Shown: positions 1-10,708 of the stretch, piece by piece | How positions within the stretch are numbered: position 1 is the first letter of the stretch | How the letters are laid out: every line of letters starts with the position of its first letter | Notes under the pieces: model-generated | Seen by the model: only the letters and a program-made list of their open reading frames with translations | What the model was told of the DNA's origin: nothing | Database searches by the model: none | Source: Haplomitrium mnioides | Lineage: Eukaryota > Marchantiophyta > Haplomitriopsida > Calobryales | DNA: 54,645 nt | Assembly (NCBI GenBank): GCA_049999725.1 | Contig: JBNGIS010034470.1 | Location: 1-54,645, forward strand | Direction: 5' to 3' | Position numbers and translations under genes: made by a program

Positions 1-1031
1 CCCCTCTCAGCTCCACTTGAAGAATCACACCAGGGTGTACTCCGAACACCCTGGGCTGATGCACTGGCACAAAGAATCACCGAGACGACTCCAAGCTCCT
101 CACTTGGCAGCCCCTCCTTAGTTCTCGGTCTAGTCAAAATCCCTTCAAGCTAATGTTTCGGTCCACCTCCGCTCTGGTCCACCAGTAAGGACGAGTTCAC
201 CTGGATCGCCCGAGCACCTAGAGCTCCTCACTCTGCGATTCTCGGTGCCCCTCCAGTCCACCTCCGAATCCCCCTGGCCCCTTGGAACTAGTTCACCCGC
301 TTCACGATAGCTTCTCACTGAACTCTCGCCCCAGCCTTACCATGCATGATTCCCTGCTTTGAGGTCGCTGTCACAGCCTCCAATCGCTCGTGCATCAACC
401 CCTTAATCGAGGTAGTGACCCCTGCTATACTCTCCTTGGAGCGCGCGTACCCCTACAACCAATTCTTGATCAAGCTCGACCCGCTCCTCTTTGCTAGACT
501 TTGGCAAGTTTTCTTGCTAGTAACTGTTTCTTGAGAAGCTGACACCTGTCAGTCTGCCCACGTCTAACGGTATCAGTTGAAGCATTTAGGATTAAGGAAG
601 ATTTTCAGAGAACTCTTGGCTGAACCCTGCCTTCGATTTGTAGTGCTCTCTTTTGCAGGTTTGCGATCAGGATCGCCTCGCCATTTGGATGCCTCAGCAA
701 TCCCATCGCAATCTTGGTTCAATTCCCTTGAAGCATCAGTTCGAGCGCAGACCCGAAGTAGTTGTTGAGGAGGTCTTCCCGCAGAGAAATCCGAAGACAT
801 TTGCTTGGGATAGGATTGGATTCGTAGGTCGACCCCGTAGATTGGCCAATCGTCGCATCTCGCAGGCAGATTCCTAGTTCTTCCTTGATTCTCATCGTTG
901 CCATGCCCTCACTATCACCCGCAGACCCCCGCAAGCTGTCATGCTTCCGCAAGAGCTCACGGACCTCCGCCAGTTGCCACGTGCCGGCAAACTCCACTGG
1001 AACCACATCGTCAATCAGCAAAACTTTGTCG

Positions 1032-1225
1032 TCGCCCTCAGGACACCACAGACACCACGTGTCTGTGAACTCCCTCAAAACCCTGCCGTACTCTTCGGAA
1101 TCCCGCAATCGCCCTCGGAACACCACAGGTCGCAACGTGTCCGCGAACTCCCTTGGAACCCCGCCAAACTCTTCGGAATCCTGCCGTCGCCCTCAGAACA
1201 CCACAGGTCGCCACGTGTCCTGCCT
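1032..1225. repeat. 77-78 bp tandem repeat, about 2.5 copies
   Basis: Units begin with TCGCCCTC at 1032, 1109 and 1187. Each continues with a GACACCACA- or AACACCACA-like block, an ACGTGTC block and, in the first two, GAACTCCCT. Copies differ at scattered positions. CACGTG is intact at 1056-1061 and 1212-1217 and changed to AACGTG in the middle copy. Confidence 0.8.
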
Positions 1226-1256
1226 TCCACGTCATCCGCAAAGTGCCATTCGCCAC

Positions 1257-1504
1257 CGCCCCGCAAAGGGGTAGGCGGACCGACGCCTTGACCAAACTCC
1301 GTAGTTAACCCGCGCTGACCCTGAGAATCCCTCGGACCACCTCCGATCGCCACGTCATCCGTCACTGCGCCGTCCGACGCCGCCCCGCAAAGGGGTAGGC
1401 AGACCGACGCCTTGACTAGCTTCCGTAGTTGACTTGCGCTGACCCTCTTCCGCGGATGCCACGTCATCCGCAAAACAAATCCCTCGCTGAGTAAGAATGG
1501 TACA
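1257..1504. repeat. 124-bp direct repeat, two copies
   Basis: The block CGCCCCGCAAAGGGGTAGGC starts at 1257 and recurs at 1381 with one change near its end. Both copies continue with GACCGACGCCTTGAC, then CCGTAGTT and GCGCTGACCCT, and later CCACGTCATCCG. Each unit contains CCCC-GCAAA-GGGG, a small potential stem-loop. Confidence 0.8.
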
Positions 1505-2362
1505 TGTCGTTGCCGTTTCGGCACCCGCTCGCAGTAGGAACTGAGGCTCCCTTCGCTTAACTCTTCCCTCCGCTTGATATAAGAACTATGGCTGGCTCCT
1601 CGTTGATCCCCTTTGAACTTTCAGCATGCCCCGTCAAAATTTCCCACTTGTCCTCACCGGATCGGTGATAGATCGCCCCTTCGGTAATTCCCTCTTTGCT
1701 CCTTGGTTGGGCTCCTCTACGGATCCCTGTTAAGCGAGCTCCCCACGTCGGAAGACAGTTCGGAACCCTCTTAATCAGGTTCCCCAATTAGGGAGGCGCA
1801 ATCCCGTTAACCTTTTTAGCCCCGCCACCTTTCCGTGACGACCTTCGGGCCTCCTATTGCCGCCACATCATCCGCGGAATCCCCTTAAGCACTGTGGGGA
1901 CGCCACATTTCCGTGGAATCTTTCAGAGCCCCCAGAGAGCTCCACGTTTCCGTTAAGACCTGTGCATTTCAAAAAGAAGGGTCGGACCCTCGTAGAGTGC
2001 GCTCACGCTTGAGGGATTGAGGCGTCCCCCTCTCCCTGGCCTAGCTCGCTCTTGCGACGACCCCGAACTCCTCGTTCCTCCCTCGATCCTTGCACTTGAT
2101 GTGTGGCCGCTGCAGGCAATGTCCGTGGTCTGCCTCTCCCTCGAGTGCCTTCAGAGTTCTTTGTTGTAGACCCGCTCTTCCTCCTCCGATCGCTTTGCCT
2201 TAGGTGGCCGTTCCTTTCTCCTCGCGGGCTTCGTCTCTTGCGTTTCGATGATACTTACAGGTTCTCCTCTACTTTCGTAGAATTTGAGCGGTGCCCTCCC
2301 TTCCTTCTCCGTTACCCCTGCATCCCCTTCCTTGGCTCAGACGATCTGCTCTTAATTGTTGA

Positions 2363-3728
2363 TTGAGGTCATTCCGCTGCGTTCAAGGTACCTTTACACT
2401 TGCAAAGGGCTATTGTGCCAATGCCACTCCCGATTTCCCGAATTCCATCTTAGTGCTCCAAATCACTGGCTTACAAAAAGCACGAGAGTGGTACGACAAT
2501 CTAGGAGCAATTTTTGGTAGGTGGGCATATCTTAGAACAACCCTAGTGACAGTTCACAGGGGCAGCATATTTGACAAGGATCTTGACCAAGCTGACCTCA
2601 ATCAAGAAAAAGAAAAAAGAGGTAGTCAAGAATTACTCTTAGAGATTCAAGACAATGTAGCAGAAGTTGGGCTTTGTGAACAACCCTATGGTGGATTTGG
2701 AATGGTATTTGAAGGGGTTGTCAAAGAAGGAAGGACGGTATGTAAGACAATCAAGGGCTACTACTTTGGAGGAAGCTATTAGAGCCCTGGAGACATATGA
2801 AACTGCAGAATTGGGGGAGAAGATGAAAGATTCTCAGTCCAACAACAACGAAGAGGAAAGTAAGAAAAAGAAAAAGAAGGATAAGAAAAAGAAAAGAAGC
2901 AAGAAGTCTAAGAAAATGTAGGAGAGTTCTAGTTTTGATTCAGAAGAGGAATCTAGTTCCTTTAAAGAGGAGGAATTGTCATCTTCTTCAGACTCAGAGG
3001 AGGAGAGGAAGAAAGCAAGAGCTAAGAAAGGAGAGCATCGATTGGGTAAGAAGGACATGAATGAGCTAACAAAGAAAATGGAACAAATGGTGATTAAGCA
3101 AGCTGCTAGCTCCAGGAAAAGAAGGTTCACTACTCCTCTTAGGAACAACGTTTGGTGTACCCGATGCAAGAGAGAGGGTCACATAAAGCAGGAATGTAAG
3201 TATCCTCCACCTAATGTAATGTATGTACAAGCGTCGTATTGGGTTGAGGAAGAACCTCAAATGATGGATACTAGGTTAGTGCAGTACCCTGTGTATGCAA
3301 TAGCCCAGGGCAGAGGAAGACCAATGGAGAGGGTTCAGTATCAACAGATGCCGAGAACGTCATATGTTCCAGCAATTCAGCCAACGATGGTCCCAGCGGT
3401 TGCACCAGCAACTCAATTAGTATCAGTGCAGGTTGGTAGGAGATTTACAGCATGCTATAATTGTGGAGCACCTGATCATTACACTAACGCCTGTCCTCAT
3501 GCAAGGAAGCCAATGGGATATGTACCGTTGTGTGGGAATTGTAAGAAATCTAGACATACAAAAGCAGAATGTCCAACCCCTCGTGCGACAAAGATGATGG
3601 TAAAGTATGTAGAGCCACTAGCACTTGAACCAAAGGTGAGGATGCTAGTGGAGGAACCAGTAGTGGAGATTCCCTTGTTTAGAGTGAAAACTAGGAGTAA
3701 GAGCAAGGAAAAGAAGAAACAAAGCTGA
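2363..3728 (+). pseudogene. Gag with three CCHC zinc knuckles (Ty3/gypsy element I)
   Basis: The capsid-like part (frame from 2363) contains the block ITGLQKAREWYDNL typical of plant retrotransposon gag. The frame then shifts; the second part (2667-3728) is one frame with an in-frame TAG at 2919-2921. It has a strongly basic Lys-rich stretch (about 2855-2920), an acidic Ser/Glu stretch, then three CX2CX4HX4C knuckles: CTRCKREGHIKQEC, CYNCGAPDHYTNAC and CGNCKKSRHTKAEC. These would bind element RNA during packaging in cytoplasmic particles. The frame ends in a basic tail at 3728. At least one frameshift and one stop break it. Family identity is secure from the knuckles and the downstream pol; the exact start is not known. 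Confidence 0.8.
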
Positions 3729-4088
3729 GGTGAAGTAGTCGGAGGAAACCCTAAAGCAGTAGTGGAAGATAAGAAGGATCCAGAGTACAATAGGAATGAT
3801 CATAAGTATTTTCAAGATATTTCAAAGGAGGTCTCTAGAGAGCTACAGAAAAAACTTTAAGAGAAGAGAGACCATGAAAATAGACTGGAAAAGCAGTGAG
3901 AAATGGAAGAGGAGAGAATGAGGAAAGATCCAGGTATAAAAGATGGGTCTGGTTTACCTTTTGAGGGAGTAAAAGTTGATATATTAGATTTGGATTACAA
4001 TGTAGCTTTAGATGTACAGAGGATACCAGCCAATGTAACAGTGGGGCAAATATTGAGGATGTCTGCACCATAGAGAAAAAAGTTAAGG

Positions 4089-4886
4089 ATGTTGACTAGC
4101 ATAAGGAAAAGAAGGTATAAACTACCTAAGGTGTCAGTTCCTTTGCCGTTTTTGCCAACAAGGACTATTCGAGAGGAGGTGCCAGAATATGGAGTTCCAA
4201 AAGTGGAGATTCAAATAAAAGGATGCAATGTGACAAATGTACCGATTGATAGTGGTTTAGGGAAAAATATTATGGTGTTGGAAACCATGGAAGCATTGGG
4301 ATTTAGTCACATGGACAAAACACCTCAAGTCTTGAGATTGGCAGATCAGAGAAGACTAATCCTTGAAGGAGTGTTAAAAGGAGTTAAGATTGTGATTGGA
4401 GGAAAAGAGTTTGTTTTGGATTATACAGTCATAAACCTTGAATCAAAATCAACATACTCTATACTATTGGGACAGCCTTGGCTGTACCAAGCCAAAGTAG
4501 TGGAAGATTGGAGAAGGAGTGAGATCCGGTTTGGAACCAAACCCAAGGCAAAACTATCATGGGGAGAACCTCCATATCAAGGAGAAACTCAAACAGTAGA
4601 GGAGTATACCTCAGACCAGCCTGTAGAGTATGATAGGTCTGTATCAGAGTCAGAAGAGGAAGCTGATCAGAATCCAGAATTGTGGTTACAAGAGGACGAT
4701 ACGCTAGTTGCTTACTTAGCTGAAGAGTATTGTGAGGAACTGGGTGTTTGTAATCCCACTTTTTCTGGTTGGACTGATGAAAAATTTATTAAATGGAGTT
4801 TATACAGTGACGAAAAAGGAGGCGACTTAGACACATTTGCGTTATTTGCAGGTGAAGGAGAGAAAGTGCCTGAGCTGATTATATAG
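4089..4886 (+). pseudogene. Retropepsin-like protease segment of element I pol
   Basis: This open frame of 265 codons holds a retropepsin-like core with VPIDSGLGKNIMV, where DSG is the aspartic protease active-site triplet, followed by the hydrophobic LLGQPWL segment typical of the same fold. It would process the Gag-Pol polyprotein. An acidic linker follows (about 4570-4860) and leads to the RT. Upstream sequence from 3729 to 4088 reads as linker in shifting frames with stops, so the protease is cut off from gag. The domain itself is uninterrupted and the active-site Asp is present; activity is unknown. Confidence 0.75.
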
Positions 4887-4919
4887 CAGATCATGACGCA
4901 TAATGTGGTAAGAAAATAA

Positions 4920-5803
4920 CAATATGGTGCTATCCAAGTGAGTTCCAAGGATCCTGAAAAGATGTTATTTCTATGTAATGAATTAGACGAGGAAGAGAGA
5001 CAATTATATAAAGCTCTCTTGATAGAGTTTCAAGACGTATTTGCTTGGTCTTGTAAGATTTAAAGGGAATACCTGCTAAACTCTACAAGCATAGAATTTA
5101 TTTGGAGGAGGGAGTCGTGCCTGTTAGACAGAGGCAGTACCGCTTGAATACTAAATATTCTTTACTAGTGAAAGAAGAGTTGGATAAACTATTTGCTGCA
5201 AACTTTATTTATGTAGTACCCTATAGTGAATGGGTGTCACCAATAGTGATAGTCATGAAGAAAAATAGAAAAATTAGAGTGTGCCAGGATTTTAGAAAAT
5301 TAAATCAGGCCACTAAAATGGATTTCTATCCTTTACCATTTAATGACACTATCCTAGACCAGGTTGCAAGAGCAGAATGCTATACATTTTTAGATGGGTT
5401 CTCTGGCTACAACCAAGTGAGTATCCATCCTAAAGATAGACTGAAAACTACCTTCACTACAAACTGGGGAACATATGTTTATAATGTGATGCTTTTGGGC
5501 TATGTAATGCCCTAGCCACTTTTTAGAGAGCTATGACATAGATCTTTAAACCATATTTGAGGGATTTTATAGAAATATTTTTGGATGATTTTTATGTATA
5601 TGGGTCAAAGAAGGATCACCTTGGTCATCTAAGAAAAATGTTTGAGAGATGCAGATGGGGATAGTTAGGATTGCACCCTGAAAAGAGTTTTATTGCAATG
5701 AGTGAAGGGTTATTGTTGGAACATAGAGTCTCCAAAGATGGCATTGCTGTAAATGTGGATAAAGTGAAGATCATAAAGGCTGTTATGAGGCCTACCATAG
5801 TTA
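4920..5803 (+). pseudogene. Reverse transcriptase, 5' part of element I pol, truncated by insertion
   Basis: The N-terminal part includes the block FQDVFAWS and then, from 5102, an open stretch with SPIVIVMKK, VCQDFRKLN and FLDGFSGYNQVSIHP, all hallmark Ty3/gypsy RT blocks. Near 5500 the frame shifts. The palm motif FLDD, with both catalytic aspartates, is encoded at 5578-5589, after in-frame TAG codons at 5524-5526 and 5539-5541. The HPEKSF and KDGIAV blocks follow. The protein text then stops making sense at 5803, where the nested DNA transposon begins. The RT continues past 15934. It would copy element RNA into DNA; here it is non-functional. Confidence 0.85.
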
Positions 5804-5845
5804 ACAGCCGCTACTTTGAGCCAGGAACCGCTATTGAGTTCTTGT
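5804..5845 (+). repeat. Left terminal inverted repeat of the DNA transposon
   Basis: The end reads CCGCTACTTTGAGCCAGGAAC, given here from 5808 in split form: CCGCTACTTT then GAGCCAGGAAC, followed by a second related block CGCTATTGAG then TTCTTG. It matches the right end read in reverse over about 36 bp with roughly one difference in four, including a perfect GCTACTTTGA. The preceding 6 bp (5798-5803) are the target duplication TAGTTA. Confidence 0.8.
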
Positions 5846-6188
5846 TTCACTTGGCAGTCGAATTTTGTTTTTTGAAGATTTGGCATTCAAAAACATCAAA
5901 TTTACGACTAAAATCTTCTTTTCGAAAAAAAAATGATTTTTTAAAAACAAAAAATACATACTTTACATTGAGATTATATTTCAAATATTTCTTTATAGAA
6001 AACAACTTGAAAAACAAACATTTTGGTTATTCAAATATTTTATAAAAACTTGACACTATTGTGAATAAACTAAATTCATAAAAAATGAAATAAAGCATAT
6101 ATCTTTTGGTGGAAAAAAACTACACGAAAATGTAAATGTCTAGTCAGATAAGGACTTTGAACTTGACTTTGAGCATTGTAGCCAACAA

Positions 6189-6510
6189 AGTCTATGCAAG
6201 CATAGACTCCAAACCAGAATCGTAAAGCCTAAGCACGCATAAACTCCGAACAAGAATCCTAAATCCTCTGTATGCTTAGACTCTGAACAAGAACAATGAA
6301 GCTATGCATGCATGGACTTTGAACTAGAATCCTAGAGCCAAAACACGCCAAGATTCTAAACAAGAACCCTACACGCATAGACATTGAACAAGAACCCTTT
6401 GACCAACGGGTGCAGGGACTCCGAACAATAACCTTACAGCTTAAACGCGCAGGGAATCCGAACAAGAACTACAAAGCTTTAATGCGCAAAGACACTAAAC
6501 AATGTGCAAA
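6189..6510 (+). repeat. Left subterminal tandem array, 36-37 bp period, about 10 units
   Basis: Ten-base cores that vary around ATGCACGCAT start at 6194, 6231, 6268, 6304, 6341, 6369, 6405, 6442, 6479 and 6499. Spacings are mostly 36-37 bp, with one of 28 and a last of 20. Each core is followed by an AGACTCC-like block and then GAACAAGAA-like sequence. The first unit contains the hairpin AGTCTATGC-AA-GCATAGACT (6189-6208). GAACAAGAACC-like words also occur in the right TIR, which suggests the units are transposase-binding sites; that is inference. Confidence 0.8.
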
Positions 6511-8070
6511 GACTCCAAATCATTCTTAGATTAGTAATTGAGTTCAAACCATTCTTAGACTATCAATTGGGTCAACTTATTCTTAGGCGCAATAAACTGA
6601 ATCATGATGAAAAGACTTGCAATAGATTGAAAGAGAAATAAGATGAAACTTTGGCAAAGAAAGATTTGAGAAAAATAAAATTTATTATTGATGCAAAGTG
6701 TGCAAAGAGGTCCTCAAACTCTATCCTCTTTGGGAGGAACTATCTCATCTAAATCTATAGGCTGAGCATCTGCAGCTGCTAGAGAATCCTGTCGAAACTT
6801 TCTAGTCCTCGATAATGCAACAGAGTCACCAGAAGCACCGGCAGTACCAGGAGGAACAGGTTCCTTGTGGAAAGCAAAAACTATCTGTGACTCAATCACA
6901 TCGAATGGCAAGGAAGCCATCTCCAAAACCCTCTGAAGAATATAAATAGACTGACATCTATCATATTCCACAGCGCTGCAATTTTGCATCAGCTTAATAG
7001 CACAGACAAGGCCTGTGCCAGACCCAGAGCAGAGATCAAGGATCCAATCCTGCTCTGTTGATAAATGGTCAATAAAAAATTTGTAGAGAGCATGCGACTT
7101 CTGATAAACATTCATAGAAGCATCATCTCTTGGATGTTTAAGCTTTGTCGAAACAGTAGTGCAGCTAAAAACACTCCGTATAATCTACCGAGGAAGTCCG
7201 GTCGCAGAAGAAGGCTGCAAATTGAAAAGGCACATGCTCCTCTTTCCTTCCTTTGTCTAGTAGCCCACCATTCAATGCTCGTGGGCATGTGCAACTCTGG
7301 GACCACCAAAATGATGAATATTGCTTTTGTCCTTGCAAAAAGATAAACAATCAAATCAAACATTGTAAAAATAAATTAATGCAAGAGAAATAAAAAACAG
7401 AGAAATCAAAGAAAATAAAAATAAAAGAACAACTCACCAGATGTTGTGATCAATTGCACAATAGACTTCGGAAAGGGCATCCTCGACGATGCCAAACTAT
7501 TGCAAAGAATGAATGATCACAAAAGACCAAAACTCTGAAGTTGTTACTACTGCAAACGATGATACCATATCAAAAATGTCATCTTTTGAAAATGGTTCCA
7601 AATCATTATGCTTGCATTCATTTAGGTTATACCCTTAAGGAATATCAACAATAGCCAAAGTGAAACACCTTGGTTTCACAAGGCCCTTCAATTGTTGAGC
7701 GTTGGCCTCCTCGTGGACTTGATAAAATGCCATGTTGAGACCATCAACATTAGACATTAAGTCTTCTTCCTCATCTCTCACATTTCCTTCTATTGTGAGA
7801 GATGCAGCACCACTTTGCTGTCGTGTTTTCCACTCTTTAGCCTTTTGGCAATGGAGAAGAAAAGCCGAAGGGGTAAGAGACCAACGTGAGAGGTTGGTCT
7901 TATTCTTCAAGAGCTTCCTCGACCCCAGATTTCTTCCTTCCTTTCGTAGCTGCTATTAGTTTCTTTGTTAGATGTCGTTTAAATGTTTTGTCCCCCTGCA
8001 AAAAAAATCAAAACAAAAACATTAGAGAGTGATAAAAACATTGGAAGGTTTGGACCCTAAAACATTTTAG

Positions 8071-8190
8071 AGTCCAGGCGTGCTTGGACATCAAAGTCCA
8101 TGTGCGCATGGACTTCAATCTCTAAGCGTGCTTAGACTTCAAAGTCCATGCCGGCATGGACTTCGATATCCAAGAGCGATTGGACCGTAA
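8071..8190. repeat. Palindrome array, exact 24-bp period, five units, in inferred intron 2
   Basis: Units start at 8071, 8095, 8119, 8143 and 8167. Unit 4 contains the perfect palindrome AGTCCATGCCGGCATGGACT; unit 2 AGTCCATGTGCGCATGGACT; unit 3 has arms TCTAAG/CTTAGA; unit 5 has TCCAA/TTGGA; unit 1 has GTCCA/TGGAC. Arms differ between units but still pair. The array lies between the exon 2 donor (8271) and the exon 3 acceptor (7996). Confidence 0.9.
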
Positions 8191-9846
8191 GTTTCTAAAA
8201 AACATCAAAAATTAAAAAAATATTCAATACAAATACAAATAATTAAATAAAGTTCCAAAGAAAGGAATTACCAGAAGCTTCTTGAAGCTTGAATAAAAAG
8301 AGGCCATCTTCGACTCTTCAGTGTGAAGAGGGTACTCCTCTCTTGCCTCTTCCCAGGAACTACAATAAACCTCTGAACAGAAACTCTTCACCATTACGGC
8401 GAAAACTTTGTGTCTCTCCGCCTCTTGAGACATCTCGTTCATTGAAAGCTCTTTGGCTTCCATCCGCTTCAAAACTGAAATCTTCACTTCATCTAGAAGA
8501 CCCTGAAGAGACCTCCAAGGCGTCCACTTCATATCTTCTATCTTGAGAGATCCTTTGGCCTTAGGCTTCTCGCCTTTCACAATGTTTTTCTCCTACTTTG
8601 AAAAAATGCTCTGCTGTAACTCCTAAAACTCTCCACTTTTGAATGCTAGCTGAAACCAATTGTCTTGAGTAGTCACGATCTTCTTAAGTGCAGACTTTGG
8701 TTTGATCTCCAAGATTTCCAGCACTAGCTTTTTTTTCAATTTTTGGGATGAAACCATCCACTTTCCACAAATCGTTGATGCCAATACTCGACCTTTTGAA
8801 TAGAGGTCATCTCAAGCCTGTACCTCTAGTCATAATTGTCATCCATCGCAAAAATGTGGGCCTCTGTTGGTGTTAGACCCACGTATATGTAACAGTTATA
8901 GAGCGACAGAGCAGGATTCTTCCTCCCATATTTTGTAATTAGTAGCTGCCTTGCTGCATCACTGTGCCTCTTGCAATGTTGTAACGGTACTTGTCAAGGT
9001 TCTTGATGTCGAACTTTGACTTGTCTTTGAGACCACACTTCGGGTCTACAACCACGATGAAGAAAGAATACGCATACTTATTGGTTAGCATTCTTTGTGC
9101 TAGAAGCTCCACAAAATCCTTGTTCAATCTTTGAATTTGGAATGGACCCCAGTTGTCCATTCCAGGCTTGGGCAAATTAAGGTTTTCCAGCCTAATTGTA
9201 ATGGTCTTCTCACGGACTCTGCAGCGTTGGATTGCAGACTCCCTAATCTTGTTTTTATCCTCCTTAGAAGCTGTATGAGGATCTACCTGCTCTCTTTCTT
9301 AAAATGTGCACAACCCCTTGTGGGATTGTCTCTTTGCTCTTGACATTGGAGCTTGAATTGGCTTTGGCTTCTGCTCGAAGTTCTGCCCCGAGCTACTTGC
9401 TGATGGAGACGAGGGCACAGATGAAGTTGATTTTGCTGTAGATTCTAAGGGGGCTGGCTCCTCCTCAACAACAGGTGCTGGTGCAGGTTTCTTTTTTTTC
9501 AGTGCCGGTTTTTTTTTTCTTTTGAGCCTCACTTGACTCCGGCTCCTTTCTCTTCTTCTGTGAAGAAGTACCTATGGCATGACTCAAGAATATTGCCGCA
9601 CTCAGATGTGGCACAAGCTGTTGAATGTTGATGCCCTACTTGGGCTTTAGAATTTTGATTTGAATCGTAAACTTAATAAAGTCTCGCTCGATCCGCTTTG
9701 TGTCATTGTATGAATCGACGAAATCCACCAAATACTGAGTGAACTAAAAATAAAGAAAGAAAAGAATTTGGCATTAGTGAAAATAATGACCTGACATGTA
9801 GAAAAGCAAGAACTTAAAAGAAAAACAAGTGTGTACTGAACAAAGA

Positions 9847-9942
9847 AGTCCATGCGCGCATGAACTTCTGAGTCCTTGTGTGCAAGGACTTCTGAGTCCC
9901 TACGTGGATGGACTTCAAAGTCCATGCTTGCATAGACATCCT
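9847..9942. repeat. Palindrome array, exact 24-bp period, four units, in inferred intron 1
   Basis: Units start at 9847, 9871, 9895 and 9919. Unit 2 contains AGTCCTTGTGTGCAAGGACT with 8-bp pairing arms, and unit 1 a near-palindrome AGTCCATGCGCGCATGAACT. Units 3 and 4 are weaker. The period and layout are the same as the array at 8071-8190, in another inferred intron of the same gene (9744-9998). Confidence 0.9.
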
Positions 9943-10364
9943 AAGAGCTACAGCTAAGTAATTAAAAAGGAATAAGAGAAAAGATTTTTGGAACTCACCT
10001 TTCTATCTTCCCTTGACGCCTGAAGATTTGCCGCAAATAAATCTCTTTCCTTGTATTCTGAGAAATCAAATCACTTTTGATTTGTAGAATACAACGTTAT
10101 TGAGTCTTGGGCCTGCACAAGCAACCTGATGTTGGCCTTCTTTCTTTCTCGGATCATTGCAATTTGGACCACTAGACCCAAATTGAATTTTTCACCTTCA
10201 CTTGCAAAAAGGTAAAGATGGTGATCCGGGTCTCTCAACGAACAGTAATTGACTAACCATTTCCACTCCAATCTTGGAGGCTCTAGAGCCTTGATAACAT
10301 CCAAATACCTATAAGGCTTTGGTTTGGGAGGGTCAGAAACATTTCCCTGAGAGACCATTGTCAA

Positions 10365-10502
10365 GATAGAAAAAAAAGGATGTTTTTGAAGTTGAAAAAT
10401 GTAGTGAAGAAAAAAATTGCATCTTTTGAGAGTTCTATAAGAGTTTCATAATATTTGTTAAAATAGTTCTTTGAAATAATTTAGTTTTTGTGAGACTTTT
10501 CA
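10365..10502. promoter_or_regulatory. Possible divergent promoter of the DNA transposon
   Basis: This AT-rich 138-bp spacer separates the minus-strand ATG (10364) from a plus-strand ATG at 10503. Both genes appear to start here, so it would have to serve both directions. I see no clear TATA box. The call rests on position alone, and the plus-strand start is itself uncertain because of a stop soon after it and the gap at 10579. Confidence 0.35.
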
Positions 10503-10578
10503 ATGGTTGGAGTTCTTAAAGGCAAGAAAAGATTGGAATTTCAAGATTCATCTTCATAGAAGAGTGTTACTTTTGACA

Positions 10579-10678
10579 NNNNNNNNNNNNNNNNNNNNNN
10601 NNNNNNNNNNNNNNNNNNNNNNNNNNNNNNNNNNNNNNNNNNNNNNNNNNNNNNNNNNNNNNNNNNNNNNNNNNNNNN
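10579..10678. other. Assembly gap, 100 N
   Basis: Exactly 100 unknown bases; a round length suggests a placeholder rather than a measured size. Confidence 0.99.
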
Positions 10679-10708
10679 CCGCCAAGAAAGATCGAGAAGG
10701 TGAACTCC

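Larger units (their letters stand above)
1..2362. other. GC-rich non-coding-looking region
   Basis: This 2.4-kb stretch is visibly richer in C and G than the rest of the window. The open frames I see here are short, overlap on both strands and resemble no family I know, so I call no gene. It holds short tandem repeats and several CACGTG and CCACGTCATCC motifs. It lies directly before the gag frame of a Ty3/gypsy element, so it may be part of that element's 5' LTR or leader. I cannot find a convincing primer-binding site or a matching 3' copy, so this stays a guess. Confidence 0.4.
6714..10364 (-). pseudogene. Transposon-borne amino-methyltransferase-like gene, four inferred exons
   Basis: I infer exons at 10364-9999, 9743-8272, 7995-7438 and 7331-6714, each junction GT-AG: donors gtgagt, gtaatt and gtgagt; acceptors tttttag, tttgcag and tgcaag. 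The join of exons 1 and 2 keeps frame. The N-terminal part has no domain I recognise; a Lys/Pro/Ser-rich low-complexity linker lies near 9350-9530. Exon 3 holds VDIP-stop-GY (stop TAA at 7637-7635), resembling motif IV (D/P-P-Y) of amino-methyltransferases. Exon 4 holds LDLCSGSGTG (7040-7008), motif I, the AdoMet-binding loop, then VEYD. The order IV before I is that of beta-class DNA N6-adenine/N4-cytosine enzymes. Stops (for example TGA at 10073-10071, TAA at 9301-9299) and frameshifts, some in poly-A runs, inactivate it. Target base and activity are unknown. An RNA or protein methyltransferase is the main alternative. Confidence 0.6.

Noticed and set aside
719-1524. Overlapping open frames on both strands in the GC-rich 5' region, up to 149 codons
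   Set aside because: They lie over tandem repeats, overlap each other on both strands and show no family motif. GC-rich sequence has few stops by chance.
2834-3169. Minus-strand frame rich in Phe, Leu and Ser opposite gag
   Set aside because: It is the shadow of the Lys/Glu/Ser-rich gag region on the opposite strand.
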